Numbered from the stretch's first letter, positions 18,374-27,335 are shown. The stretch: 64,000 nt of DNA from JAFGHJ01 sp964525555 (GCA_964525555.1 CAZGHN010000005.1:1-64000); one strand, 5' to 3'. The notes: generated from the letters alone by a model not told the origin. Numbers and translations: made by a program.

Positions 18374-19384
18374 ATGGCAGTTCGAGTTGGTGTAAATGGT
18401 TTTGGTAGAATTGGAAGATGTGTATTACGAGAAGTTATAAATAGGAATGAGATAGAAATTGTTGGCATAAATGATATCGCGGACCTTAATAATCTTGCTT
18501 ATCTTTTTAAGTATGATTCTGTTCACAGAAGATTTGATGGAGATGTTAAGGTGGACGGTAGTTCTCTTGTGATAAGCGGAAAGAAAGTTCCTTTTACACA
18601 AATAAAGGAACCCGAAGAGCTTCCATGGAAAGATCTTGGTGCAGATATTGTTTTTGAAGCTACAGGTATTTTCAGAACCAGAGATATGGCAGCCAAACAT
18701 ATGAAGGCGGGAGCAAAAAAAGTCATAGTTTCAGCTCCTTTTAAGGGAGATGACGGAGATTTTACGATTGTTTATGGGGTAAACCATAAGCAGTACGATT
18801 CGGCAAAACATGATATTATTTCTAATGCTTCGTGTACTACAAACTGCTTTTCTCCTGTGGTTAAAGTTATTCATGAAACTTTTGGTATAGAGCAGGGCCT
18901 TATGACTACGGCTCACGCATATACTTCTTCTCAGAAAGTTCTTGATCTTCCTGCAAAAGATTGGCGAAGAGGTAGAGCAGCGGCGCTTTCTATTATCCCA
19001 ACAACAACCGGAGCAGCGGTTGCTACCACAAAAGTTTTCCCTGAATTAAAAGGAAAACTAGATGCAATTGCTCTTCGTGCACCGGTACCCGATGGTGCAG
19101 TGGTTGATTTTGTTTGTAAAATCAGTAAAGAAGCGACGGTTGATTCAGTAAATGCAGCTTTCAAGAAATACGCTGATGGTGAACTTAAAGGAGTTCTTGA
19201 ATATTCGGTGGATCCTGTTGTTTCTATGGATATAATAGGTAATCCTCATTCTTCCATCTTTGATCCTGAGTACACCAAGGTTATTGGTGGAACGCTTATT
19301 AAAGTTCTTTCCTGGTACGATAACGAATGGGGTTTTTCTATGAGAATGATTGATGTGGCTATTATGATGGGGAAATCTCTATGA
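18374..19384 (+). CDS. gap: Glyceraldehyde-3-phosphate dehydrogenase
   Basis: A 336-residue GAPDH that oxidatively phosphorylates GAP to 1,3-bisphosphoglycerate. The NAD-binding GFGRIGR is at 9-15, and an Asp follows strand B (GINDIADL), favouring NAD over NADP. The catalytic pair is Cys154 in SNASCTTNC and His181 in TTAHAYTSSQ. The C-terminal SWYDNEWGFSMRM is typical. GGAGGG precedes the ATG. The stop overlaps the pgk start (ATGA), so gap and pgk are coupled. Confidence 0.97.
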   Translation: MAVRVGVNGFGRIGRCVLREVINRNEIEIVGINDIADLNNLAYLFKYDSVHRRFDGDVKVDGSSLVISGKKVPFTQIKEPEELPWKDLGADIVFEATGIFRTRDMAAKHMKAGAKKVIVSAPFKGDDGDFTIVYGVNHKQYDSAKHDIISNASCTTNCFSPVVKVIHETFGIEQGLMTTAHAYTSSQKVLDLPAKDWRRGRAAALSIIPTTTGAAVATTKVFPELKGKLDAIALRAPVPDGAVVDFVCKISKEATVDSVNAAFKKYADGELKGVLEYSVDPVVSMDIIGNPHSSIFDPEYTKVIGGTLIKVLSWYDNEWGFSMRMIDVAIMMGKSL

Positions 19385-20571
19385 AGAAGGTCCCTTTTAT
19401 AAAGGATCTTAATGTAAAGGATAAGAAAGTTCTTTGTCGTTTTGATTTTAATGTTCCTCTTGCAAATGGAGAGATAGAGGATGACAATAGGATAAAGGCA
19501 TGCCTTCCGACTATTCGCTATTTGTTGGAGAATGGTGCAGCCGTTGTTATGATGTCTCATCTTGGAAGGCCTGGTGGAGAGGTGGTAGAGAAGTTTTCGC
19601 TCCGACCGGTAGCCAATAGGCTTTCCGAACTTTTGGGCAAAGAAGTTCAGTTTTCAGGTGAAACTGTAGGAGAAGAAGCGGAAAAGGAAGTTAAATCTCT
19701 TAAATCGGGGGATTTATTTCTTCTTGAGAACACCAGGTTTTATCCCGAAGAGGAGGATAACGATAAGGGTTTTTCTAAACTCCTTTCTAATCTGGGAGAT
19801 ATATATGTAAACGATGCTTTTGCTACCGCTCATAGGGCTCATGCTTCGACTTATGGTGTGGCAGAGTTCTTATGCGATAAAGCTGTAGGTTTTTTGATGA
19901 TGAAGGAAATAGAACAGCTTTCGAAGCTTATAGAAAAGCCTGAATCTCCGTTTACGGTTGTCCTTGGCGGGTTAAAACTTAAGACAAAGATACCGGTAAT
20001 TAAAGGACTTGCTCCCATTGCGGATGATATTTTGATTGGAGGAGCAATGTCTTTCAGCTTTATACATGTAAAAGGAGGTAGTGTCGGTGATTCCGTTCTT
20101 GAGATGAGTTTATTTGATAAAGTTAAAGAGGCAATTTCGGAAAGCGAGCAACAAGGAAAGAATCTACACTTGCCAGAAGATATGATAGTTATAGATCATA
20201 TGGAAGAAATTAAGGGTACAGCAGAGTGGTCTGTCGTACCTTCTTTCGATATTCCTGAAGGGAAAATGGGTGTTGATATCGGACCGGAAACTGTTGCAAG
20301 ATATAAAAAGATAATCTCAAACTCAAAGACTCTATTTTGGAATGGGCCTGTAGGCGTTTTTGAAGTGCCGCCGTTCGATAAAGCAACATGGGAAATTGCT
20401 AGAGAGATTGGTGCGTTGACTAAAAAAGGAGCATTTACTGTTGTTGGAGGCGGAGATACAGATAAAGTTTTTGAAGATTCCAGTATTTCCGTAAGTCATC
20501 TTTCTACCGGAGGTGGCGCATCGCTTGAATTTGTTTCAGGCAAAGAGCTGCCGGCATTGAAGATATTGTAG
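19381..20571 (+). CDS. pgk: Phosphoglycerate kinase
   Basis: A 396-residue PGK, catalysing 1,3-BPG + ADP to 3-PG + ATP. The N-terminal substrate domain contains CRFDFNVPLANGEIEDDNRI and SHLGRPGGE. The C-terminal nucleotide domain contains FWNGPVGVFE and VVGGGDTDK, and the protein ends LSTGGGASLEFVSGKELPAL. It overlaps gap by four bases and is followed 11 bases later by tpiA, forming a lower-glycolysis unit. Confidence 0.97.
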   Translation: MKKVPFIKDLNVKDKKVLCRFDFNVPLANGEIEDDNRIKACLPTIRYLLENGAAVVMMSHLGRPGGEVVEKFSLRPVANRLSELLGKEVQFSGETVGEEAEKEVKSLKSGDLFLLENTRFYPEEEDNDKGFSKLLSNLGDIYVNDAFATAHRAHASTYGVAEFLCDKAVGFLMMKEIEQLSKLIEKPESPFTVVLGGLKLKTKIPVIKGLAPIADDILIGGAMSFSFIHVKGGSVGDSVLEMSLFDKVKEAISESEQQGKNLHLPEDMIVIDHMEEIKGTAEWSVVPSFDIPEGKMGVDIGPETVARYKKIISNSKTLFWNGPVGVFEVPPFDKATWEIAREIGALTKKGAFTVVGGGDTDKVFEDSSISVSHLSTGGGASLEFVSGKELPALKIL

Positions 20572-20582
20572 AGGAGGAGTGT

Positions 20583-21332
20583 ATGAGAAAGTTGCTAATT
20601 GGTGGTAACTGGAAAATGAATAAAGGTTTAGCAGAGACTGCCGAGTTTGCAAATCGTTTTAAAGAAAAGAAAATTTCAACGACAGGTATTGATGTGTTTG
20701 TTGCACCTCCATTTACTTCTCTTGTTGAAGCTAAGAAGAGTTTTGAGGAGACCGGCATAAAAATTGCAGCACAGAACCTTTTCTGGGAAGATGAAGGAGC
20801 TTATACTGGCGAGATTTCTGCTGTTTTTCTCAAAGAGCTTGGAATAGATTGGGTAATAATAGGTCATTCTGAAAGAAGAACCTATTTTGGTGAAACGAAT
20901 GCAGGAGTTAGAAAGAAAGTCGAGAAAGCCTTGCAAAGGCAGTTGAAAGTAGTTATATGTATAGGCGAAACAGAAGAGGAAAGAGAAGGCGGTAAAGCTA
21001 AGGATGTTGTGGAGAAACAGATAGAGGAGGGGTTACTGGGAATTGACTACGATACTTCAAATCTTGCGGTTGCTTATGAACCTGTTTGGGCTATTGGTAC
21101 AGGTAAAACACCACATCCGGAAGACGCACAAGAAATGCATGCTATTATTAGGAGTAAATTAGGTTCTAAAAGCGATCAAATTAGAATAATGTATGGTGGT
21201 TCTGTTAAAGTACATAATTTGAAGGAATTTATTACCCAGGAAGATATCGATGGGGCTTTAATTGGAGGAGCAGCTTTGGATTTAGATGGTTTTGTAGAGA
21301 TGATAAATATAGCAAAGGAGATTCAATGTTAG
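20583..21332 (+). CDS. tpiA: Triosephosphate isomerase
   Basis: A 249-residue TIM barrel interconverting DHAP and GAP. Active-site residues are visible: Asn9 and Lys11 in GGNWKMNKG, His95 in IIGHSERRTYFGE, and the catalytic Glu in AYEPVWAIGTGK. The phosphate-binding YGGSVK is near the end. GGAGG precedes the ATG. The 3' end overlaps secG by seven bases, tying sugar metabolism genes to a secretion gene in one transcript. Confidence 0.97.
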   Translation: MRKLLIGGNWKMNKGLAETAEFANRFKEKKISTTGIDVFVAPPFTSLVEAKKSFEETGIKIAAQNLFWEDEGAYTGEISAVFLKELGIDWVIIGHSERRTYFGETNAGVRKKVEKALQRQLKVVICIGETEEEREGGKAKDVVEKQIEEGLLGIDYDTSNLAVAYEPVWAIGTGKTPHPEDAQEMHAIIRSKLGSKSDQIRIMYGGSVKVHNLKEFITQEDIDGALIGGAALDLDGFVEMINIAKEIQC

Positions 21333-21724
21333 GCTTTTTAGTATCGCTGCATGTTATTTTCTCGGTACTTTTGATTCTTGTTATACTAATGCAACAGTCT
21401 CAGGGTGCGGGTATGAGTTCCGTATTTGGTGGAACTGGTGGGGGTTCTTTTTTTGGAGGGCGTGGAGCGTCCGTACTTTTGCGAAAAGTAACTATTGTAC
21501 TTGCAGTGCTCTTTTTTCTGACTTCAACTGCAATAGCATTTAGAGTGCCAAGGGAAATTGGAGTTAATAGAGGAGGTATTGAGGAAAAATTAAGAGAAAA
21601 TTTACCGGAAAGAATAGGTGTGCCCTTTGAAGAAGGCGTAAAAGAAGGAGTTACACCAGAGGGAGTTCTTCCAGAAGGAAATATGATTCCGGAGGGGAGT
21701 ACTGTTCCTGAGGAAAGTAACTGA
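21326..21724 (+). CDS. secG: Protein-export membrane protein SecG with an extended tail
   Basis: SecG supports SecYEG translocation. Residues 1-72 fit the family: a first helix (LVSLHVIFSVLLILVILMQ), the QSQGAGMSSVFGG loop, FFGGRGASVLLRKVT, and a second helix (about 51-70). A tail of about 60 residues follows, longer than in most SecG proteins. It is acidic and built of degenerate EGV-xPEG units (EGVTPEGVLPEGNMIPEG). The tail's role is unknown. The start lies inside tpiA, preceded by AAGGAG. Confidence 0.9.
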   Translation: MLGFLVSLHVIFSVLLILVILMQQSQGAGMSSVFGGTGGGSFFGGRGASVLLRKVTIVLAVLFFLTSTAIAFRVPREIGVNRGGIEEKLRENLPERIGVPFEEGVKEGVTPEGVLPEGNMIPEGSTVPEESN

Positions 21725-21746
21725 TACAACTTTAAGGAGGATTTAA

Positions 21747-22352
21747 ATGTTTGCAGTTTTTGAGGCTAAAGGATTCCAGTTTGTTGGGAGTCCGGGAATG
21801 AAATTAAAAATTCCTCGATTAGATAGTGATATTGGTGAGAAAATTTCTTTTGAAAAAGTTTTGCTTGTTAAGAATGGGGATACGAAAATAGGTCAACCTT
21901 ATATTGAGGGAGCTTCTATTGCAGCAGAAGTGGTAGAACATGGTCGCTATAAGAAGATAATTGTTTTTAAATTTAAAAAAAGAAATCGATATAGAAGGAC
22001 AAAGGGACATCGTCAAACTTATACAGAGATAAAGATTAAAGATATTGTACTTGGTGGTAAGGTAGCAGCTAAAAAGAAAAGCGAAAAGACTGAACTGAAA
22101 ACAGAAAAGAAGGCAGTAGCTAAAAAGAAAAGTGCCAAGAAGCCGACTATTTCCGCCGGTAAAAAGGCTAAATCGACTGTAAAAGCGAAAAAGTCTGCTG
22201 CTAAGACCAAAAAGAAGACAGCTAAACCTGCAGCTAAGCCGAAAAAGGAAATTAAAGCAACTGGGAAAACTAAAAAAACGAAAAGCAAAGCAAAAAAATC
22301 GGCAGCTAAGACAAAGAAAACTACTACTGGAACTAAGAAAAAGAAGAAATAA
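21747..22352 (+). CDS. rplU: 50S ribosomal protein L21 with a lysine/alanine-rich extension
   Basis: Residues 1 to about 103 are L21: the front MFAVFEAKGFQFVGSPG, the central VLLVKNGDTKIGQPYIEGA and the conserved rRNA-contact patch RRTKGHRQ. About 98 further residues are almost entirely Lys, Ala, Thr, Ser and Pro (motifs such as AAKKKSEK, AKKSAAKTKKK), resembling the tail of histone H1. Extensions like this occur on L21 in several phyla; the function is not established. It is followed by rpmA after 61 bases, the usual order, but obg is not next. Confidence 0.95.
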   Translation: MFAVFEAKGFQFVGSPGMKLKIPRLDSDIGEKISFEKVLLVKNGDTKIGQPYIEGASIAAEVVEHGRYKKIIVFKFKKRNRYRRTKGHRQTYTEIKIKDIVLGGKVAAKKKSEKTELKTEKKAVAKKKSAKKPTISAGKKAKSTVKAKKSAAKTKKKTAKPAAKPKKEIKATGKTKKTKSKAKKSAAKTKKTTTGTKKKKK

Positions 22353-22413
22353 ATAAAAAAAGTAACTTTTAATGCTAAAGATTATAGCTTAATATATAAA
22401 AGGAGGATTTTGT

Positions 22414-22665
22414 ATGGCACATAAAAAAGGAGTTGGTTCATCGCGAAATGGAAGAGACTCAGGTCCCAAATTTCTTGGTGTTAAGAGATTCGGAGGAGAA
22501 GAGGTCCAGGCTGGAGCCATATTAATACGCCAGAGAGGTACCAAATACCATCCGGGATGGAACGTCGGCAGAGGCAAAGATGATACACTTTTTGCTTTAA
22601 AGGACGGAAGAGTTGAGTTTGGCAGGAGACACGGCAAGAAAATGATAAATGTAATCTCCGATTAA
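22414..22665 (+). CDS. rpmA: 50S ribosomal protein L27
   Basis: An 83-residue L27 whose N-terminal tail reaches the peptidyl-transferase centre. It begins MAHKKGVGSSRNGRDSGPK, and GTKYHPGWNVGRGKDDTLFA is diagnostic. There is no extra N-terminal cleavage sequence as in Firmicutes. AAAAGGAGG precedes the ATG. A repeat element begins nine bases after the stop. Confidence 0.97.
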   Translation: MAHKKGVGSSRNGRDSGPKFLGVKRFGGEEVQAGAILIRQRGTKYHPGWNVGRGKDDTLFALKDGRVEFGRRHGKKMINVISD

Positions 22666-22673
22666 AGAAAATT

Positions 22674-22781
22674 AGCCACGGATGAACACAGATAAACACA
22701 GATTTAAAAAAAATTTTTTTGGATTAAAGAAAAAAAATGGTTGGGAAAGGTATCCGTGATTATCCGTCGTAATCAGCGGCT
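22674..22781. repeat. Inverted-arm repeat element (CACGGAT type)
   Basis: The left arm 22674-22705 reads AGCCACGGATGAACACAGAT and continues in the same 10-11 nt rhythm. The right arm 22751-22781 ends ATCAGCGGCT, and its reverse complement begins AGCCGCTGATTACGACGGAT. The arms face each other across about 45 bp of A/T-rich sequence. The same architecture occurs at 53795-53907 and 55178-55319. It has no coding capacity and looks like a MITE or a long imperfect hairpin. Confidence 0.75.
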
Positions 22782-22819
22782 ATTATATGTTTTATGTTGT
22801 TTTTGTTTAGAGGTTTGAC

Positions 22820-24424
22820 GTGTTAATAGGTTCTCTTTTGTTTTTACAAATCTTTTGTGTTTTTGACGTTATTAATCCTAAGTCTATCGAAAAAGGAATG
22901 AAAGGTATAGCGTTAAGTACCTTTGAAGAAAATAAAATAGATACAATAGAAGTTGAAATTTTAGGAAGAATTCCCGATTTTCAATTAGACCAGGAAGTTA
23001 TAATTGCAAGATTGAAAGGTAAAGTCGTTGATGAGGCCGGTGTTATTGCGGGTATGAGCGGAAGTCCTGTTTATATAGAGGGAAAGCTGCTTGGGGCGAT
23101 TTCTTTTGGATGGGCATTTGCAAAAGAACCCATTTGCGGTATTATGCCGTTTTCGGAAATGAAAAAAATGACTTTAAAAAAGACAGTTGGTTCTTCAAAT
23201 CTTACACCAATAAAACCAATTCTCACTGTTGCGGGTTTTCCTGCTTCGTCAATTTCTTGTTTGGATTCATTGCCTTTTGATTTTACTGTTTCTCAAAGCT
23301 TGTTGGGTGGCGAAACAGAAGAGACAACTAAATTATTGCCCGGAGGGGTATGCGGCGTAACTCTTATTTCTGGGGATGGGAATATTTCGGCTATGGGTAC
23401 GATAACGGAGATAATTGAAGATACTATTTTTGCTATCGGACATTCTGCCTATGCTACAGGTTATTCGGAATTGCCTCTTTGCGGAGGAAGTGTTTTAACT
23501 TGTCTTCCTTCTTTATATAATTCCATTAAATTGGCTACTCCGGGAAAGATAATAGGAAAAGTAATATTCGATGGATCTGCAGGAATAAAAGCTGTAATTG
23601 GAAATGAACCCCCAATGATTGATTGTAAAATTAAGATTGGAGATCTTCAGAAAAGATATAGAGTTACTTCTGAGGTAAGTTTATTCCCTGCTATTCCTCC
23701 TTTTCTTTTGTTCTCAAACTGGATTGAAGAGATGGGGCAATATGAGAGTTCTACTGTAAGAGGAAAACTAAGTATATGGACTAATGAGGGGGAAATTCTG
23801 GTTCCTTGTGCTATTAGCGGAGTTGAAATTCAAAGGGATTTATATCAATGGGTAAAAGAGCCTTTAATTGCAATACAGAGAAACAGATTTGAGGGCGTAC
23901 AGATAGATTCTGTTTTGGTTAGTTTGTCTAGTAAACCGGAAATAAGAGAATATTTTGTTAAGAATTTGATTGTTGGAAAGAATAAATTTAAATTGGATGA
24001 TATGATTAAAATTAATGTAGAATTGAGCAGATATCGTAAAAACGATACTACAGTCAGTTTTAATTTTAAAGCTCCGGATAACCCATGTGAGTTAATTTTC
24101 AGAGTCTCAGGTAGAGATGAATATATCAGTTACGAACTCGATCGAGCACCACTTAATTTCCAGTTTGATTATTTTCAGGAGTGGAAAGATTTCTTAAATT
24201 CTTTACCTGCTCCGAATACTCTTATTTTATCTGTTTATAAAAAAGGATCTTCTTTAAATACAGATGCCGGTGAATTTAAAAATCCTCCCCCAAGTCTTAA
24301 AGTGGTAATGGAAAATGATAAAAGAAACATTTATGGCGATTTATATTTTATAGAGGAAAAGAAAATAATATTCGATGGTCCTCTTAACGGAGAAAGTTCT
24401 AAAGAAGTTGAAGTAAGGAGGTAG
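22820..24424 (+). CDS. SpoIVB peptidase S55-domain protein
   Basis: A 534-residue exported protein starting at GTG, five bases after AGAGGT. An N-terminal hydrophobic segment (about 1-16) is followed by the S55 pattern: GMKGIALSTFEENKIDTIEV, then GVIAGMSGSPVYIEGKLLGA with the presumptive nucleophile Ser80. A downstream GTITEIIEDTIFAIGHSAY block is also typical of these proteins. No histidine precedes Ser80, unlike SpoIVB, so peptidase activity is uncertain. The remaining 250 residues are beta-rich. The next gene starts one base after the stop. Confidence 0.75.
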   Translation: MLIGSLLFLQIFCVFDVINPKSIEKGMKGIALSTFEENKIDTIEVEILGRIPDFQLDQEVIIARLKGKVVDEAGVIAGMSGSPVYIEGKLLGAISFGWAFAKEPICGIMPFSEMKKMTLKKTVGSSNLTPIKPILTVAGFPASSISCLDSLPFDFTVSQSLLGGETEETTKLLPGGVCGVTLISGDGNISAMGTITEIIEDTIFAIGHSAYATGYSELPLCGGSVLTCLPSLYNSIKLATPGKIIGKVIFDGSAGIKAVIGNEPPMIDCKIKIGDLQKRYRVTSEVSLFPAIPPFLLFSNWIEEMGQYESSTVRGKLSIWTNEGEILVPCAISGVEIQRDLYQWVKEPLIAIQRNRFEGVQIDSVLVSLSSKPEIREYFVKNLIVGKNKFKLDDMIKINVELSRYRKNDTTVSFNFKAPDNPCELIFRVSGRDEYISYELDRAPLNFQFDYFQEWKDFLNSLPAPNTLILSVYKKGSSLNTDAGEFKNPPPSLKVVMENDKRNIYGDLYFIEEKKIIFDGPLNGESSKEVEVRR

Positions 24425-24425
24425 A

Positions 24426-26324
24426 ATGCTATTATTTCTGATTTCGTTTGCTTACTTATGGGTTTACGAAGGGGATTCTCTTTATAAAGGTTTATCTGAA
24501 GGTTCTGTTATTACAAAAGATTCGGTTTTCTTGGGAAATAGATTAGAAGAGTTTTCCTGGGAGAGCAGTGGGTTTGTTTCTAATATAATAAAAATAGATA
24601 AAGATATTTATTTTAGTATATCTGATGCAGGTTTGGTTTTAAGGTTGCAAAACGGAGAAAAGGTAGATACTATTTTTAATCGTGAAGGGAGTTTTATTTC
24701 TTTGGGGAAAAAGGGTTCCGCTATTGTAGTGGGAGTATCTCCGGAGGGAAAGATGTTTTTCGTAAAAGGTTCAAAAATTGTAGATTCTTTAACTGTACCT
24801 GCAGATAACATTTATTGCATGTTTGAATTTGCCGGTAATTTTTTGATTGGTACTGGTCCTGAAGGTATAGTTTATAAGCTAGTAAACAATAAAGAATTTA
24901 AGGAATATTACAAAACGGAAACTTCTTCTGTTACTCGTAGTGTGATAAAAGGTAAGGAGTTATTTTTAGGTACGAGCAATCCGGGTGTTGTTTATAAAAT
25001 AGAGGAAAATAATACTGGAAGAATTTATTATGATCCTGGTTTTGAGGAAATAAATGGTATCGGATACGTTGGGGATACCTTATGTATTTCGGGATTATTA
25101 TTAAAAGAGATTGAATCTCTCGGAGGTATTAAGTTTTATCTAAAAAATAGAGAGTATGAGGTTTATAGGGGAACTCCTATTTTATGCGGAGAGGAATCAA
25201 ATGGTAAGTTTTATGCAGGAGAATCCGAGGATGGACAGATTGGGGAATTTCATCAGAATGATTTTAGAATATTTGTCGATTTGGATGAATCTAAGATAAC
25301 TTCATTGAAAAATATTGACGGGGATTTATGGATTGGAACAGGATATCCGGCAAAGATTTATAAATTGACTTCGAAGAAATCAAAAGAAGCAACGTATACT
25401 TCCTCTGTTATAAAAGGAGGCGTTTCGGTTATTTGGGGTAATCTCGATTACGAAGGAGAGGGAGATATTAGTCTTTTTATAAGAGGAGGAAAAAAGAAAG
25501 AAGTTGATTCTTCATGGAGTAGATGGGAAAATATTGATAATCGTATTAAAATAGAAGAACCGTTTATTCAATGGAAGGCAATTCTAAAAGGCGATAAGAC
25601 ATATCTAAAAGGGGTTAAGATTTCTTACGGAAGACAGAATTCGCCACCCCGGATAAAAAAAATAGAGGTTTTACCACCAAAAATAGGTACTGGTCAGCTT
25701 GACGAAGGTACTGGTATGGCGAGACCTATACCTCCCGAAGAAAGAGGTCGACTTACAAAGATGGGATTTAAAATCCCGGAGGATGCCTATATCATTGGCG
25801 AGGGAGTACGATGTATATATTGGGAGGCAATTGACGCAGATAATGATAGATTGGTATTCGATATTTTTGTATCCAGAGATGATAAAAACTGGGATAAGGA
25901 GGAAGAAAATATTTTAAATAACAGTTATTTTCTTAATACTTTTGCTTATCCTGATGGTATTTATCATATTAAGATAATAGCTCGTGATGATTTAGATCAG
26001 GATTATCCTCTTAAATCAGAGGAAAAGACTTCATTTCTTATCGATCAGACTCCTCCGATTGTTAAAGGAATTGAAAAAAGATACGAAAGGGATAGTATTG
26101 AAGTATCGGGATATGCGACAGATGAGCTTTCAACTATTGTAAGCGTTCTTTACAGTACTTCGGAGATAAAAAAACTACAATGGAAAAGAGCTACTGCAGC
26201 GGATGGTTTATTTGATGAGAAAGAAGAAAAGTTTCTTTTTAAGGTAGGTAAAAAAGAGAAATATGGGGCAATCAGAGTTGTTGACAGAAGTAGTAATAGT
26301 AAGGTTGTTAGGATAGAATTTTAG
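24426..26324 (+). CDS. Secreted beta-propeller protein with C-terminal Ig-like domains
   Basis: A 632-residue protein with a hydrophobic N-terminal segment (about 1-15). Residues of about 45-310 repeat propeller-blade patterns (FLIGTGPEGIVYKL, LFLGTSNPGVVYKI, DGDLWIGTGYPAKIYKL). Residues of about 340-400 match a lectin-like segment seen in related proteins (SSWSRWENID, EPFIQWKAIL). The C-terminal third contains cadherin/fibronectin-like pieces (AIDADNDRLVFDIFVS, FLIDQTPPIVKGIE). It is translationally linked to the S55 protein, one base away, suggesting a shared envelope role. No enzymatic motif is seen. Confidence 0.6.
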   Translation: MLLFLISFAYLWVYEGDSLYKGLSEGSVITKDSVFLGNRLEEFSWESSGFVSNIIKIDKDIYFSISDAGLVLRLQNGEKVDTIFNREGSFISLGKKGSAIVVGVSPEGKMFFVKGSKIVDSLTVPADNIYCMFEFAGNFLIGTGPEGIVYKLVNNKEFKEYYKTETSSVTRSVIKGKELFLGTSNPGVVYKIEENNTGRIYYDPGFEEINGIGYVGDTLCISGLLLKEIESLGGIKFYLKNREYEVYRGTPILCGEESNGKFYAGESEDGQIGEFHQNDFRIFVDLDESKITSLKNIDGDLWIGTGYPAKIYKLTSKKSKEATYTSSVIKGGVSVIWGNLDYEGEGDISLFIRGGKKKEVDSSWSRWENIDNRIKIEEPFIQWKAILKGDKTYLKGVKISYGRQNSPPRIKKIEVLPPKIGTGQLDEGTGMARPIPPEERGRLTKMGFKIPEDAYIIGEGVRCIYWEAIDADNDRLVFDIFVSRDDKNWDKEEENILNNSYFLNTFAYPDGIYHIKIIARDDLDQDYPLKSEEKTSFLIDQTPPIVKGIEKRYERDSIEVSGYATDELSTIVSVLYSTSEIKKLQWKRATAADGLFDEKEEKFLFKVGKKEKYGAIRVVDRSSNSKVVRIEF

Positions 26325-26357
26325 AAAATTAAATATCGAAATGGAAAATTTTAAAAT

Positions 26358-26443
26358 AGAAGTCAGAAGCCAGGAGTCAGAATACAGAATCCTATCCCAA
26401 CCCAAAAACTATTGTCTCACACAAAGACACAGAGAGCACAAAG
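26358..26443. repeat. Intergenic repeat mosaic
   Basis: 26358-26392 has seven-base units around AGAAGTC/AGAAGCC/AGGAGTC. 26418-26443 has the CACAAAGA/CACAGAGAG type with a 9-nt period. Both unit types recur elsewhere in the window. No promoter or ribosome-binding site for the next gene is evident. Confidence 0.75.
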
Positions 26444-26508
26444 CCCCTTCACACAACCCAGAAAATTCATTTTGTTGTTACTAAATCCCAATATTTTATT
26501 TTACGTCT

Positions 26509-27072
26509 ATGGGGAAATTTATCTTTAAGTACAGATCCTTTTTACCCATTCCTTATTTTTTATTTTTGTTATTTGTTATAGAATTTAACTGCTTTACTTT
26601 CCTTGTTGGATGTTTAATAGTACTTTTAGGGCTTCTTATACGTTTCTTTTCCCAGGGATTTGCGGGTGATTGGATGAGAGGAAGTACCGTGTCTGCTTCC
26701 TATATGCTTGATGAAGGCGTCTATAGTATTGTTCGCAATCCTTTGTATCTAGGGAATTTTTTTATCGGTTTCGGTTTTACTTTGGCTTCTAATTTTTTTC
26801 TCATTTTTCTTTTGCCTTTCTACTCACTTGTTTTCTTCTTGTATTACTATTTAATTGTCAGGGAAGAAGAGAGTTATCTTGAGGGGAAATTTGGCGAAAG
26901 GTTTATTCAGTATCGCAAAAGCACGCCAGCATTCTTTCCGAATTTTAAGAGTTGGAAGAAAGGTCAGTTTTTGGGCAGAAATGCTTTGCGTATGGAGAAG
27001 AGTACTTATTTGACCGTTGCTTTTATTTTTATTTTGTTTTTGATTAAATTTTTAATTTTCGAAACATATTGA
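26509..27072 (+). CDS. Isoprenylcysteine carboxyl methyltransferase-family membrane protein
   Basis: A 187-residue membrane protein with about four to five helices. Two family blocks are visible: DEGVYSIVRNPLYLGNFFIGFGF, the SAM-binding Y-x-x-x-R-N-P-x-Y-x-G pattern, and REEESYLEGKFGERFIQYRKSTPAFFP, the C-terminal E-E-x-x-L-x-x-x-F-G-x-x-Y-x-x-Y pattern. Members of this superfamily methylate small or lipid substrates at the membrane; the substrate cannot be named here. There is no Shine-Dalgarno near the ATG, so the start is uncertain. It stands alone between two repeat spacers. Confidence 0.78.
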   Translation: MGKFIFKYRSFLPIPYFLFLLFVIEFNCFTFLVGCLIVLLGLLIRFFSQGFAGDWMRGSTVSASYMLDEGVYSIVRNPLYLGNFFIGFGFTLASNFFLIFLLPFYSLVFFLYYYLIVREEESYLEGKFGERFIQYRKSTPAFFPNFKSWKKGQFLGRNALRMEKSTYLTVAFIFILFLIKFLIFETY

Positions 27073-27209
27073 ACACAAAGAACACAAAGAGCACAGAGAT
27101 TACATTTAGAAAAATTGAAAAATGGGAAAATTGGGAAATGGGTAAACCATTTTACTAATTTACAATTTTCCTGATTCGAAGAATCTACGGCCGTCGTCGG
27201 TCATCAGTC
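27073..27209. repeat. Intergenic repeat mosaic
   Basis: 27073-27101 holds three CACAAAGAA-like nonamers directly after a stop codon. 27111-27150 has AAAATTGGGAAATGGG-like units. 27188-27209 has the GGCCGTCGTCGGTCATCAG type, related to spacers near 40730 and 52830. No gene is seen. Confidence 0.7.
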
Positions 27210-27234
27210 TGTTTTATACCTAAAACCTAACATG

Positions 27235-27263
27235 TTGACAATGATGTTATTTTTTTTTATAAT
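27235..27263 (+). promoter_or_regulatory. Perfect sigma-70 promoter of the SGNH hydrolase gene
   Basis: Consensus TTGACA (27235-27240) and consensus TATAAT (27258-27263) are exactly 17 bp apart. A leader of about 65 nt leads to an AAGGAGG ribosome site just before the ATG at 27336. Confidence 0.85.
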
Positions 27264-27335
27264 ACTTATATATTATGCAAATCCGTCACGAGATGATAAT
27301 TCTAATTTTTTAAACAAATAAGGAGGATATAACGA

